Shown piece after piece: positions 22,250-32,127 of a DNA stretch of 64,000 bases. This stretch comes from Crambe crambe (Eukaryota > Porifera > Demospongiae > Poecilosclerida > Crambeidae): assembly GCA_963924555.1 (NCBI GenBank), contig OZ004582.1:3286001-3350000 (forward strand), read 5' to 3'. The notes under the pieces are model-generated. The model searched no databases and was not told the origin of the DNA. It saw nothing but the letters and a program-made list of their open reading frames with translations. How positions within the stretch are numbered: the stretch's first letter is position 1; each line of letters begins with the position of its first letter. The position numbers and the translations under genes were made by a program.

Positions 22250-24104
22250 CTAAAAGCAAGTGTTCTCCATCAATTTCCAGCTACGTACCTTAATTAGCGA
22301 GCCTCCACAATAGTGGTGCACATTTGGTGGATGATGGTGTGCATGGTGATCTTGGGAGGTTTGATGATTGGTTGGGAGAGAAGTACAGAGGGAGGGAGTA
22401 TAGAGGTGGAAAGTGGTAGAGGTGCATGTGATATGAATGGATGAGATGGTGACGAGTATGTAGTGAGCACTGAGGAGTTGGTTGAGGAGGCAATGAGGCG
22501 TGTGGACTTTGGTGGTGAGGTGGAATTTGAGCTGATGCCAGGTGAGATGAAGGAAGATTTGTTTGTGGGGCAGTTCATGGAGAGGGGGTGTGGATGTGTG
22601 CAGAAAGGAGGTAGGGCATGCAGTGAGCAGAGCACGTGAAGGATGTCAGACTTTCTTTCAGGGCACTGTCCAGCAGTGAAATGGATATAGCACTCATGGG
22701 GCAGCTGATGGCTTTCTCCAACACCAACAGCTTCACCTCTTCCTTTCACAAGACACCACATGAGAGGAGTAGACCGCACACTGTGTATTACCACCAGGGG
22801 AAGTCTATTTGCAATGTGATGTTTCACTTCTTGCATGGGATCAGCAAGAATAAGCTCTACAACATCACCAGATCCCTCATAGAAAACGGACTGACTCCTA
22901 AGGTGCATGGCAACACGAAGCGACTTCCAGTGCATACCATCACATTGAAGTCAGTGGAGTATGTTGTTCATTTTCTTTTGAATTTCGCTGAACAGCATGC
23001 TCTGCTTCTGCCTGGTCATGTGCTAGGGATGACATCAAGTTACTGCCATCAAGCACTGCAATCTGGAAGGTGTACAAAGAGGCTGCTGCAGTAGAGGACT
23101 CCATCCAGACGATAGCTACTCCACTTTCTGTCACCTTTGGAGAAAGCAGCTTCCATCATGAAGCCGATGGCAGACCTTTGTTGGACTTGCCAGCAGAACA
23201 GTTCAGCAATCCTGAAGGCTGCAAATTGTCCCGAGAGGGTGTGGTGTGGTGGAGGCAGACAGGAACACATCAGGATTGTTCAAATTGAGCGGTTCTTCTA
23301 TAAGACCACCTGTGATGACTGTAAGAAGAGCATCCGGGAATTCTTTACCAACAGCAATGACTTTCAGCCACCTCCTCTTGCATCACAATCACCTGCCAAT
23401 TCACGAGACATCAAGGCTCACTACAGCTTTGACTATGCTCAGCAAGTTCACTTTCCATCAGACCCGTTACAGCCTGGTCCAATTTACTTCTTGACACCTC
23501 GGAAGTGCTCTGTATTTGGAGTGAATTGTGAAGCTTTGCCACGCCAAGTGAATTTTCTGTGTGATGAGGCTGGTGATTGTGGAAAGGGAGCAAATACTGT
23601 CAGAAGTCAACTCGACTTCTTTTTCAAACATCATGGTCTTGGAGAGAAGGAGGTATTTCTCCATGCTGACAACTGCAGCGGCCAGAATATGTGGCCTGGC
23701 GTGCAATGACGGGACGGCACACCCAGATTACCTTATCCTTTCTTGTGGTGGGGCATACCAAGTTCTCCCCAGACTGCTGCTTTGGTCTGTTCAAACGGCT
23801 CTATCGAAGGACCAAATTGGGGAGCTTGCAGGCCATTGCACAGGTTGTCAACAACTCAGCTCAGTGCAACTTTGCCCAACTTGTTTGCACCGAAGATGGT
23901 ACCACTGTTGTTCCTGTGTTCGACTGGTCATCTTTTTTTGCCTCAGGAAACTTCCTGGGTTCAAAAATATTCATCACTTCAGGTTTCCGAGTAGTGATCC
24001 TGGAGTGGTGTACGTGAAAACACACTCAGATGAGGAGGAGGTGAAGTTCACTCTATTGAAGAAGTCTTCTAAGATGTCACCAGATCCCAGTGAATATCCT
24101 GAGC
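22250..24104 (+). pseudogene. Transposase-like protein (RNase-H-fold, DUF7869-like), frameshifted
   Basis: From about 22640 the plus strand encodes FHFLHGISKNKLYNITRSL, then KVHGNTKRLP and LLNFAEQHALLLPGHV. After frame changes near 23045 and 23140 it continues with MADLCWTCQQNS, YSFDYAQQV, GPIYFLTPRKC, then VNFLCDEAGD, KGANTVRSQLDFF and LHADNCSGQN, with acidic residues expected in the catalytic core. A short deletion at about 23688 shifts the frame, and the following block reads SFLVVGHTKFSPDCCFGLFK. The order matches a widespread metazoan transposase-like family with a DUF7869-type domain, as I recall it. At least three frameshifts make this copy nonfunctional. A hAT-like MITE is inserted at its 3' end (24105). 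Confidence 0.6.
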
Positions 24105-24879
24105 CAGGGGCGGATTTAGAGAATGTTCGACTATATTTGTTCCAACCCCAGAAGACTTCAAGTGCTCAAGTCATCGAGTCGACGACAAGACTCTCACTGT
24201 GACAGCAGCGCAGCCATCGCGCAGCGAATTCATTAATTATTCATTAGCGCTATCTAATTAACACACATTCACACACGTGTACTGATTGATGGTCGATATT
24301 TTTGCTTACTATGTCTCATCAGAGGAAACTCGACTCCTTTTTTGTTCAGCTTTGGTAAGTACCGACCATGATCCTAGTGTGGAGGATTACCTAGTGTAGC
24401 TAGCTAGTCTAGTAGGTCAGTCTAGGCAGCCCTAGCCCTAGCCCTACTAACCTAGCTATGAACCTAGTACTGTAGTCTAGGCAGCAGCTGAGCTGCTATT
24501 TATTATACTTTGTACTTGTAGCAAGCGTATAGGAAGTCTGATTGTGATGCTGCTGAGGCTACTACATCTAGCCCTGACCCATCACTCTCCACTGAGATGA
24601 TTAGATCATCTTGTGTTAGCGAATATAGTAAATAGATTCAAATTAGAAGAATAAGTCTGTAAAATCATACCATTAAATCATTTGTTCTCATGTCATTTTT
24701 ACCTACCATTCATTTCATCTATACTTATTCCATCTATGATCATCTATGATTGAGCTTTTTAACGCTTTGCCATAATGGGCGTAGTTATAAAAGTGGGCGT
24801 GGTCCTGCAAAAAATTTTGGCGCACTTGTGCGCACATAATGATAAGAACCCCCTTTTCCAATTTCTAGATCCACCCCTG
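24105..24879 (+). mobile_element. hAT-like non-autonomous element, 775 bp
   Basis: Left end CAGGGGCGGATTTAGA, right end TCTAGATCCACCCCTG, with TGAGC duplicated on both sides (24100-24104 and 24880-24884). Inside, 24311-24355 reads MSHQRKLDSFFVQL before a GT donor, typical of the first exon of hAT-like transposases. The next exon candidate (about 24523-24630) soon stops. It is therefore a deletion derivative of a coding element. Relatives lie at 34009-34618 and 60475-62203, with a right-end remnant near 53760. Confidence 0.8.
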
Positions 24880-25202
24880 TGAGCAAGTGCATACCTGTAG
24901 GGAAGAAGGTCATGCACATACATACCCTGCAGTTTTTTTTCTTTTTACCCCCTAATACACTGGCACAGCTAGGAAATGCACATTTCATGCCTTAATTCAA
25001 GCTAAACACCAAAAAACAGATTAAACTTTTTCTTTGATACTTCGCTCTGACCAAGTGTTTAGGGAATGCACACACATGCAGTTTGTTTCTCACCTGTATT
25101 GTCACTTACTCTTGACAGTTGTTATCTTAGTTATCATTGAGAAGGTTAGGCATTAGTGTAGCTGCTGGTGATAATGAATTGTATGTGTATGTACACGTAC
25201 AG

Positions 25203-26640
25203 TCATCAGAGTCTACACCTTGTAAATCAAGAAAGAAGTCCAAGCAGACTCATTTCAGTGAGTTTGAGAAATGAATCAATTCCTGTAGGTAGTGGTTACT
25301 CTACATCTAACATCATTATTAGTGGTATTATTATAAAAATTTCCTAGAGCTGGTATAATTTATTATTTTCACTTATAATAGGACATCATGAGGGTGACGA
25401 TGATGTAGAAGTTTCATATTCTAGCGAAAAAAGTTGCATCAAGAAAAAGAAAACAAAGTGCCTGTTCCATCAAGTCGCTCATCAAGACAACAGCCAGTAC
25501 ACCCGTTGCCAGTTAGTTTTTATTTTGATTATAACAATAATTGACGATAATTAATTATAGATCAGTGCATGGAATTTTCGCTGATGAATTAGCTGAAGCC
25601 ACCAAAAATTTCTGCAGAAACTCAATCATTGGAAACGGAAAGATTCGTTTTAGTAATGTAGCTATAAAGGTTCTAACACAGGTAAGGATATAATATTTCT
25701 TTGTAACTTGACTTGATGTTTTAGGAAGGTAAAATGGCCTTTTTAAGAATCAAACCAAATCAACAGCTACAACCAGAATTAGCAGCAATGAATAGGTATC
25801 GCATAATAATTTTTTTCCCTTCATGATTTTCCGATATAGGTTCCGTCATCCCAACATACTCCAACTATTTGGTTATTGTACTAAACCTGTCGCATTGGTT
25901 TTTTTAATTTATGCCAAATGGAAATTTGTACCAGAATTACATGAGGTATAAGGGACTGTGTGTATTTATTTATTAGCTATTATTGTTATAATATAAATTG
26001 GAGAAAAGTGTAGCTTTAAGTTGGGCATTGAGTCTCTCCATTTTAACAGATGTATGCAAAGGGGTTGTATATCTACACACTGACAGCAAATCCACCCACT
26101 ATTCATCAAGACATTAAATCGTTAGTTGCTTGTTATTATTATATAGATGCTTTATAATTGTCTAATTTTTACAGAGCAAAAACTTTCAGGTGGACACACC
26201 ATGTTTTCTTCAGAATGTAACATAAGATCAGAGGGCTACTACCCACCGGAAGTGTCAATGGGAAAATATTCAGATAGGAGTGACGTTTACTCCTTTGGAG
26301 TGGTATGTCCATAGGATTTGGAATCAGTCTGACCACAGTTTATCTATTATAAGTAATTTTTTTTTGTTTCAAACTATAGGTGGTGCTAGAGACATACTGG
26401 GCTAAAGGCATATGATCCGACCCTAAATTGGTATGCATAGCTGCAGGCAAGACATAGGAATTACGTATAGGTAATAAACAATGATGCATGCAGGTAGAAC
26501 ATCTTGAAGATGATCTCTGCAATGAAGATAAATTTGAGAAAGCTAGTGATTCTTTTCTTCATGCACGTGTTTCATGATGTGGTGAAAGTTGCACTCAAAT
26601 GACATAGTGTGAGACCAACTTCAGTTGAGGTAGCTAGCTA
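25203..26640 (+). pseudogene. IRAK/Pelle-like (TKL) protein kinase, decayed
   Basis: Exon-like blocks on the plus strand follow a kinase fold. FADELAEATKNF with SIIGNGK and VAIKVL (about 25570-25680) is the N-lobe with the Lys. FRHPNILQLFGYCTKPVALV is at about 25840-25905, and a catalytic-loop remnant IHQDIK at about 26095-26118. GYYPPEVSMGKYSDRSDVY then SFGVV (about 26236-26303) is the activation-segment end and helix F, with a distal stretch at about 26495-26570. The F-x-x-x-EL-x-x-AT-x-NF start and YSFGV are typical of the IRAK/Pelle-like group. HRD is replaced by HQD, the DFG region is not found, and a stop follows LETYWAKG near 26415. This is the only candidate for host-gene ancestry in the window. 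No death domain was located upstream; a basic Ser/Lys-rich linker is at 25205-25500. Confidence 0.6.
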
Positions 26641-27539
26641 TACAACAAACTGATATTAGTATTGCACTTGCATAATTTTGGGTGGTACACTCCCTCTTGA
26701 GAAGCCTCAACAGTAAATGCTTGCACTTGCTACATGGCAACAAATGTCTGCTGGAGATGGGTACTCTGTTATAGCTACATACAAAATGTCTGGTGGGTTG
26801 GTTGACTCTATAATAATCAAATTAGGTATTCAGTGGACATGTATACTAGCTAGTGCAGCTGCTTACAACCTTACAGACGTCATTGAGTTGCCTAGTTGCG
26901 TAGCGACCTTCTAGCAGATGATGTACTAGACAGCTGTAAAATAGTTACTGTCCATTGCAGGTTGGTGGGGATAGGTACACTTTGTCTTATGGTTTACGGA
27001 TTGTATAGCACATAAAAGGATCAGATTTCTTAGGTCCTTGTAAGCCACTACCTATTTCTCTGAAATCTACTGTATATAGGAAGCCTATACCTTGGATGGT
27101 ATGTAATTTATCACCTATGCCCTTACTTGTCTTTGGCATACTTTATTTAATTAAGGGTATTATTGTGCACTTGGTTTTGTTTACAGGTACTCAAGCTGCT
27201 TCCCTAAAGATTAACTCCAGTTTATTCATGTAACCTCTATAATTGACATTAATATATCTTCCTGGCAAGGGATCAAATATATAATCTATAGATTCATTAT
27301 ATGCTACCTGAGGTATCTGAAGAAGGATGATTAACTAGATACATGTATATATCTTGACAGCATGAACTGTAATACTTCCTGTAAAATGGAGTCAGCCCAA
27401 TTTTTGAAGGTACTGGAAAGAAATGGACCTGGTGGTTCTGAGCATTGCATTTAGCCACAAATTAGAATCGATTTCTCTTGAGTAGTGTATTGTACCTATA
27501 TATACTCATAATTAATTTAGCATGATACCATTAATTATC
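26641..27539. other. No gene recognised
   Basis: A+T-rich sequence. Bases 26857-26900 repeat 21048-21092. The open frame at 26717-26914 is unsupported. Confidence 0.4.
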
Positions 27540-28134
27540 TGCAAACCATGTAAAGATGGATAGTTGTAGAGTTCATTAGGGACTCCACTCGGACATTTTG
27601 CCATTCTATTTTTTCTGATTAAATGATTATTCCAGTTTTCCACAAACTCAGATCTTTGTTTAGTGGACAGATCATAGAATAGGCAAGGCAGCTCTCGTGG
27701 AAGTCACAGTGTGAATTGAAATGTCCCTCAGCAGCTATAGCTAATATGTAACTAAATTACCTTGAAGAGATCAATCCACCAGTGAGTTTTTCTTCACCTA
27801 AGCTGTGACCACCATGCTTCAATTCTCTAAATCAAACGATTTAAGCCGATAAACAATTATTGCTGCTTTAGGCTTACAATGTTGTGCCATACAAAAAACT
27901 TTTTCCCCCTTCAGAGTGATAGAATCGAAAAGCAATATGGATAGCTGCTAAACTTGAATTCTCTGTGCCATAGTCACTTCTTAGGATAGTTGGACAAGCT
28001 AAATAAAAATAGCTAATAATAAAGCTACTGATACTTAAAAACATACCTGCTAAACTTTCTACACTTTCTAGATAATATCTTGCTATGACCTTGGGGTTAT
28101 GGTTTGATGGTGCAACCTGCAGTTTATTATACAA
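27540..28134 (-). pseudogene. Integrase-core (DDE) protein, 3' part
   Basis: On the minus strand an exon from about 28116 reads NHNPKVIARYYLESVESLAG, followed by a 48-bp intron (GT...AG) and ACPTILRSDYGTENSSLAA plus FRFYHSEGGKSFLYG. That segment contains the second catalytic Asp. Further downstream come WWIDLFK (about 27775), a block with NSHCDFHESCLAYS, and WNNHLIRKNRMAKCPSGVP (about 27555-27625). The DYGTENS, WWIxLFK and WNxHxIR order is that of an integrase-core family widespread in animals. A stop follows SFLYGTTL, so the stretch with the catalytic Glu is not intact. The N-terminal piece of the same family lies just to the right on the opposite strand. Confidence 0.6.
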
Positions 28135-28198
28135 TTTAATTACAGTATTAGAGTATATTTATTATAATTGCATGTGCATGCATGAATAATAGGGACCA

Positions 28199-28284
28199 AA
28201 TTTCGTCTGGCATGTAGACGGCTATGACAAGTTGAGCCCATTTGGCTTCACAATATATGGATGCATTGATGGGTATATTATAGC
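28199..28284 (+). pseudogene. Integrase-core protein, N-terminal exon in opposite orientation
   Basis: The plus strand reads FVWHVDGYDKLSPFGFTIYG then CIDG before a GTATAT donor. This is the block that precedes NHNPKVIA in the same family and carries the first catalytic Asp. It lies head-to-head with its continuation on the minus strand (28116 downward), implying a local inversion or two independent fragments. Confidence 0.6.
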
Positions 28285-28423
28285 TAGCTAGTTATTGTAA
28301 GTTACCTTTGATCTATATATTCTCCTTTTCAACTGCTTCTTGCATCTTCTTTCACAGCCATTGGGATCTAACTCCTTCATAATTTTCATTAGTGTCTCTG
28401 CATTCGCAATTACTACTATGTAT

Positions 28424-28912
28424 ATGAATGCAAAAAATTTCTTCTAATAAAAAGTGAAGTAGGGATATCAGTAAAATTTAGCTGCATTCCTATCACTCCT
28501 ACCCCTCCTAAAATTTCAATATTCACGCCCATATATACACCCAACTTAAATCCCTACTCTTCACCCCCCCTTCAGCAATAAGTGAGTCAAGAATCACAGC
28601 AATAATATTATTACAAAACTAATATTATTGCTGTGATTCTTGAGTTTGGTGATAATATTAATATTATTACAAAACTAGTAGTTTTGTAATAATATTATTG
28701 CTGTGATTCTTGAGTTTGGTGATGGGTACGGGTAAGGGGTTACTTGACTCACTTATTGCTGAAGGGGGGGAGGGGGGGGGTGAAGAGTAGGGATTTAAGT
28801 TGGGTATATATTGAAATTTTAGGAGGGGTAGGAGTGATAGGAATGCAGCTAAATTTTACTGCTATCCCTACTTCACTTTTTATTTAAAAGACATTTTTTG
28901 CATTCACTTGTT
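28424..28912. mobile_element. Foldback MITE at the 3' side of copy C
   Basis: Ends are GCAAAAAATTTCTTCTAATA and ATTTTTTGCATTC. The arms are inverted copies of about 190 bp, with smaller nested palindromes at 28600-28720 around AATATTATTACAAAACTA. It is homologous to 8278-8680. Confidence 0.8.
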
Positions 28913-29658
28913 TCCATTCTTTTTCTTTGTAATTAGCTATATAAATTGAAATATAGCACTGGATATGGAAGATTATATAACAATACTTGTGTATTATTAA
29001 TATTCATAAGAAGTAGTTATTTCCAAATATATGCTAAGAAAAGCTCAATGATTAATTTTGAATGTTATATTCGTCAGGGATGATTGACTGATGAAGTGGC
29101 TTCAATATCTTCACTTGGCAGAGAATGAGAAGGTGCAGTAGTGAAGAAATGAATGGCTGCACTTAGCTAATACCCAAATTTCATAATTATTGGTGTTTTC
29201 TTTTTTCAATTAATGTGTGTGGGCATGTGCAATAAGGAGTGATTGGGCAGTTTTTGTATTGAGAGTATCCTCTCGTGCATGCCTGCTGAGGGTTAATTTG
29301 CAATCGGTATTGTTTGCAAGCATAGGACTGAAGAATGTTTTGTTGTCTTGAGGGAGGAGAGTATGACTGACACTGAGGAGTGAAAAGCATTATTGTAGAG
29401 GAGCACAATCATTCAATTTAATAATAGTTGTTAAGGTTTGGTTGTCTTACATGAGGGAGGATGGATGAGCATGTTTGGTTGTCTTGTATGAGGGAGGGTG
29501 TGGGGAATGAGCAAATAAGAGTAGTAATTTGTGGCACGTGTGCTACCTCCTGTGTGTACATGTTATGATGCTGGTAGCTTTGATAGCAGGATTTTGTGCA
29601 GCTTAGTATACAGATCTGCTGTTGAGTACGTGATGATCGCGAGATTATATCTAAGTTA
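28913..29658 (-). repeat. Downstream flank of mini-exon gene C
   Basis: Diverged copy of 8681-9651, with blocks in the same order and several deletions. No further coding exon is evident. Confidence 0.6.
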
Positions 29659-30773
29659 TTATACTGGAAAAGAGAAGTAGCTATAGCTAAGTGATTTTGT
29701 ACTGTTTTATATTACTTACGATTTCCATTGTACATGTTTCGGTCTGGAATTATAGATTATGGTGATGCATGTTATGTGTTGGTGGAAAATAGTTAAGTAT
29801 GTACTCACACGGGAATGGGCAGAACCGTTGACGTCCCCTCCCCCTGGCCCTGGCCCTACCCCTCCATGCACTTTCTGGGTGAGGGTGGGAAGCTGGAGAT
29901 GGCACTGGATGATGTAATTGTAAGATCATGAAATGTGTTATCTTCCTTATCTTCTGGGAGGGGGCGCGCAGCTGGAGGTGGCACTGGATGATGTAATTGT
30001 GGTAAGATCATGAAATGTGCTATCTATAGAGAAATTTACATAGTTGCTTACCTTCTGGGAGGGGGTGGCGTGTGGGTGGAGGTGGCACTGGATGATGTAA
30101 TTGTAAGAGCAGTAAATGTGATAGTTCTACATACATGTAGTTGCTCACCTTCTGGGATGGAGGTGGCACTGGATGATGTAATTGTGAGAGTGGAGAAATT
30201 TCCATAGTTGCTTACCTTCTGGGAGGGGGCGGCGTGCGGCTGGAGGTGGCACTGGATGATGTAATTGTAAGAGCAGTGAATGTGATAATTCTACATACAT
30301 GTAGTTGCTCACCTTCTGGGATGGGGTACACAGCTGGAGGTGGGACTGGATGATGTAATTGTGAAATTTCTATAGTTGCTTACCTTCTGGGAGGGGGTGC
30401 GCGGCTAGCTGAAGGTGGCACTGGATGATGTAATTGTAAGAACAGTGAACGTGATAATTATACATACATGTAGTTGCTCACCTTCTGGGATGGGGCGCAC
30501 AGCTGGAGGTGGCACTGGATGATGTAATTGTGAGAGTGGAGAAATTTCCATAGTTGCTTACCTTCTGGGAGGGGGTGCGCGGCTGGAGGTGGCACTGGAT
30601 GATGCAATTGTAAGAGCAGTGAATGTGATAATTCTACATACATGTAGTTGCTTACCTTCTGGGATGGGGCGCACAGCTGGAGGTGGCACTGGATGATGAG
30701 TAATGAATGAAAATGCGTTATCTATAAGTTCCTTACCTTCTGGGAGGGGGTGTGCAGCTGGAGGCACTGGCAT
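29659..30773 (-). CDS. Mini-exon proline-rich repeat gene, copy C
   Basis: ATG lies at 30773 (exon 1 30773-30737, MPVPPAAHPLPE). Repeat exons follow at 30688-30656, 30594-30562, 30514-30482, 30420-30384, 30345-30313, 30251-30216, 30168-30149, 30087-30052 and 29983-29951. All except 30420-30384 (37 nt) and 30168-30149 (20 nt) are 33 or 36 nt. Splice sites are AG and GTAAG/GTGAG except for an AT donor after 29951. All exons are phase 1. Repeats alternate between PAAHPLPE-type and PAVRPIPE-type. Then come an Arg/Gly exon (29904-29809, 96 nt, WRGRARARGRGRQRFCPFP), a 24-nt exon (29743-29720, YRNMYNGN) and a stop at 29659. Because exons are symmetric, any in-frame subset can be skipped. No signal peptide or membrane segment is seen. 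Function is unknown; a low-complexity or structural proline-rich protein is a guess. Confidence 0.5.
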
Positions 30774-31090
30774 GGTGAAGTGAGCAAACTGCACAGAGCT
30801 AAGTACTGATTATGTGTAGCTGTACTGAGGAATGACTGAAACACAAGAAATAGCTATCAAAGCTGAACACCTCTAGCTCTAGCTAGCGTGCACCTACGTG
30901 GCCCCGCCCTTAAAATGGCGAAGAAAGATCAGCTAGTGTTCCATAATCACTGAATTGTGAAATGGAACTGTAGTGAAAACTAATAGCAAAAGATCAGCCT
31001 CTAGGTGCCGCTCTAACAGATGGCCCGAACAGAATTCTGATGACTATAGCCAGTTAGTCAGTACGCCGATCTGATTATTATTATTATTAT
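30774..31090 (-). promoter_or_regulatory. Leader and 5' flank of mini-exon gene C, ends in (ATT)n
   Basis: The 65 bp before the ATG, containing CAGTACTTAGCTCTGT and CTCACTTCACC, recurs nearly unchanged at 51278-51340, again directly before ATGCCAGTGCC. The more distal part, with CTACGTGGCCCCGCCC and AAAATGGCG, resembles copy A at 3005-3060. Promoter function is inferred from position and conservation. Confidence 0.5.
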
Positions 31091-31267
31091 GTTGAAAACT
31101 AGAACAAAACTCAATTTTTGAAATCGTTTTTTGTTAATGTTATAGAATGAATTTTAGATTATTATATATTGTGTAGATGTAGGGATAGGGCCATGACTTG
31201 TGAGAATCTGTAGAGTAAGGGTAGAAGAGAAAGAAGAGTTTTTAGTTTATACTGTCCTATGGACTTT

Positions 31268-31303
31268 GACCTGCCATCCCTACTTAGAGAGTGCTACCGC
31301 ACT
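31268..31303. repeat. Hairpin-ended repeat terminus
   Basis: CATCCCTACTTAGAGAGTGC, then TACC and GCACTCTCTGAT: a 9-bp perfect stem with a 4-base loop. The same terminus occurs at about 32511-32545 and 32757-32791. Confidence 0.6.
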
Positions 31304-31413
31304 CTCTGATAGCATGTACATGAGCTGCATATTTTTACCTTCGTACAAGAAGATAATATTTCGACCTCAAAAGTTGCCACATAGCTCTATAATGAAGCAG
31401 TTGGTTAGAGGTA

Positions 31414-31478
31414 GCAAGTTCAATCTATGAATACTTACTGTATATAATATACAGTAAGTATTCATAGATTGAACTTGC
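31414..31478. repeat. Perfect palindrome, 32-bp arms
   Basis: Bases 31414-31445 and 31447-31478 are exact inverted complements with a single central A. The arms begin GCAAGTTCAATCTATGAATA. This is close to the maximum symmetry for a cruciform-forming site. Confidence 0.85.
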
Positions 31479-31485
31479 ATACAAA

Positions 31486-31796
31486 TAAGGGGAAAAGCAT
31501 TTCGTGAAATGAAAAAAAGATGTAGGGATGACCACTGCTCAAAAAAGTAAGGAAACAAGAAGGATGGAAATGGGATCAATCTTTGTTCTGTATATCCAGC
31601 CAACAATCCCTACATATACACACATTACTACACTATAATCTGAAGTTACCTGACGTATATGTAGGGATTGTTGGCTGGATATACAGAACAAAGATTGATC
31701 CCATTTCCATCCTTCTTGTTTCCTTACTTTTTTGAGCAGTGGTCATCCCTACATCTTTTTTTCATTTCACGAAATGCTTTTTCCCTTACTTGTTCC
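31486..31796. mobile_element. Foldback MITE, about 310 bp
   Basis: Arms of about 125 bp are near-identical inverted copies around a spacer of about 55 bp (about 31616-31660). Inner ends carry CAACAATCCCTACATATA-type motifs. Because of the symmetry, both strands offer the same open frame, starting MLAGYTEQRLIPFPSFL. Confidence 0.8.
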
Positions 31797-32127
31797 TGGT
31801 CTTTTTTCTTCTCTTTTATGGTTTTAGCTATGATTAGAGTTCATTCTTCTATGTGTATGCAGGGACAGATGAAAGAAGTTCTCCAATAGCATACCAGCCC
31901 AATCATTTATCGAGTCAAGGTGTTGTGTTGTTGAGCCATACTTGGAGGTCGAAGATGCTGAAATAGAGTCTACCGTGGTGAATCTAAATCCCCGAATCGA
32001 TACAGTAGTCTATCATCAGCTAGAGCTAGCTAGCTAGCTAGCTAGAGACAGCTGAGTAATATTATGATTTCGAATAATTGGATATTCAAATACATGCGCA
32101 TGCGTATTATAGAAAAGATGGCTTCCT

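Noticed and set aside
22294..22935. Long minus-strand open frame of 213 residues
   Set aside because: It is the antisense of the transposase-like pseudogene, whose plus-strand motifs are specific.
29880..30780. Plain satellite DNA without coding role
   Set aside because: Not excluded, but exact phase-1 33/36-nt cores, GT-AG edges and conserved downstream exons in two copies are hard to explain this way, so I kept the gene model at moderate confidence.
31367..31889. Two proteins sharing an identical 38-residue start on opposite strands
   Set aside because: They are the two arms of a foldback MITE read in both directions, not a gene family.
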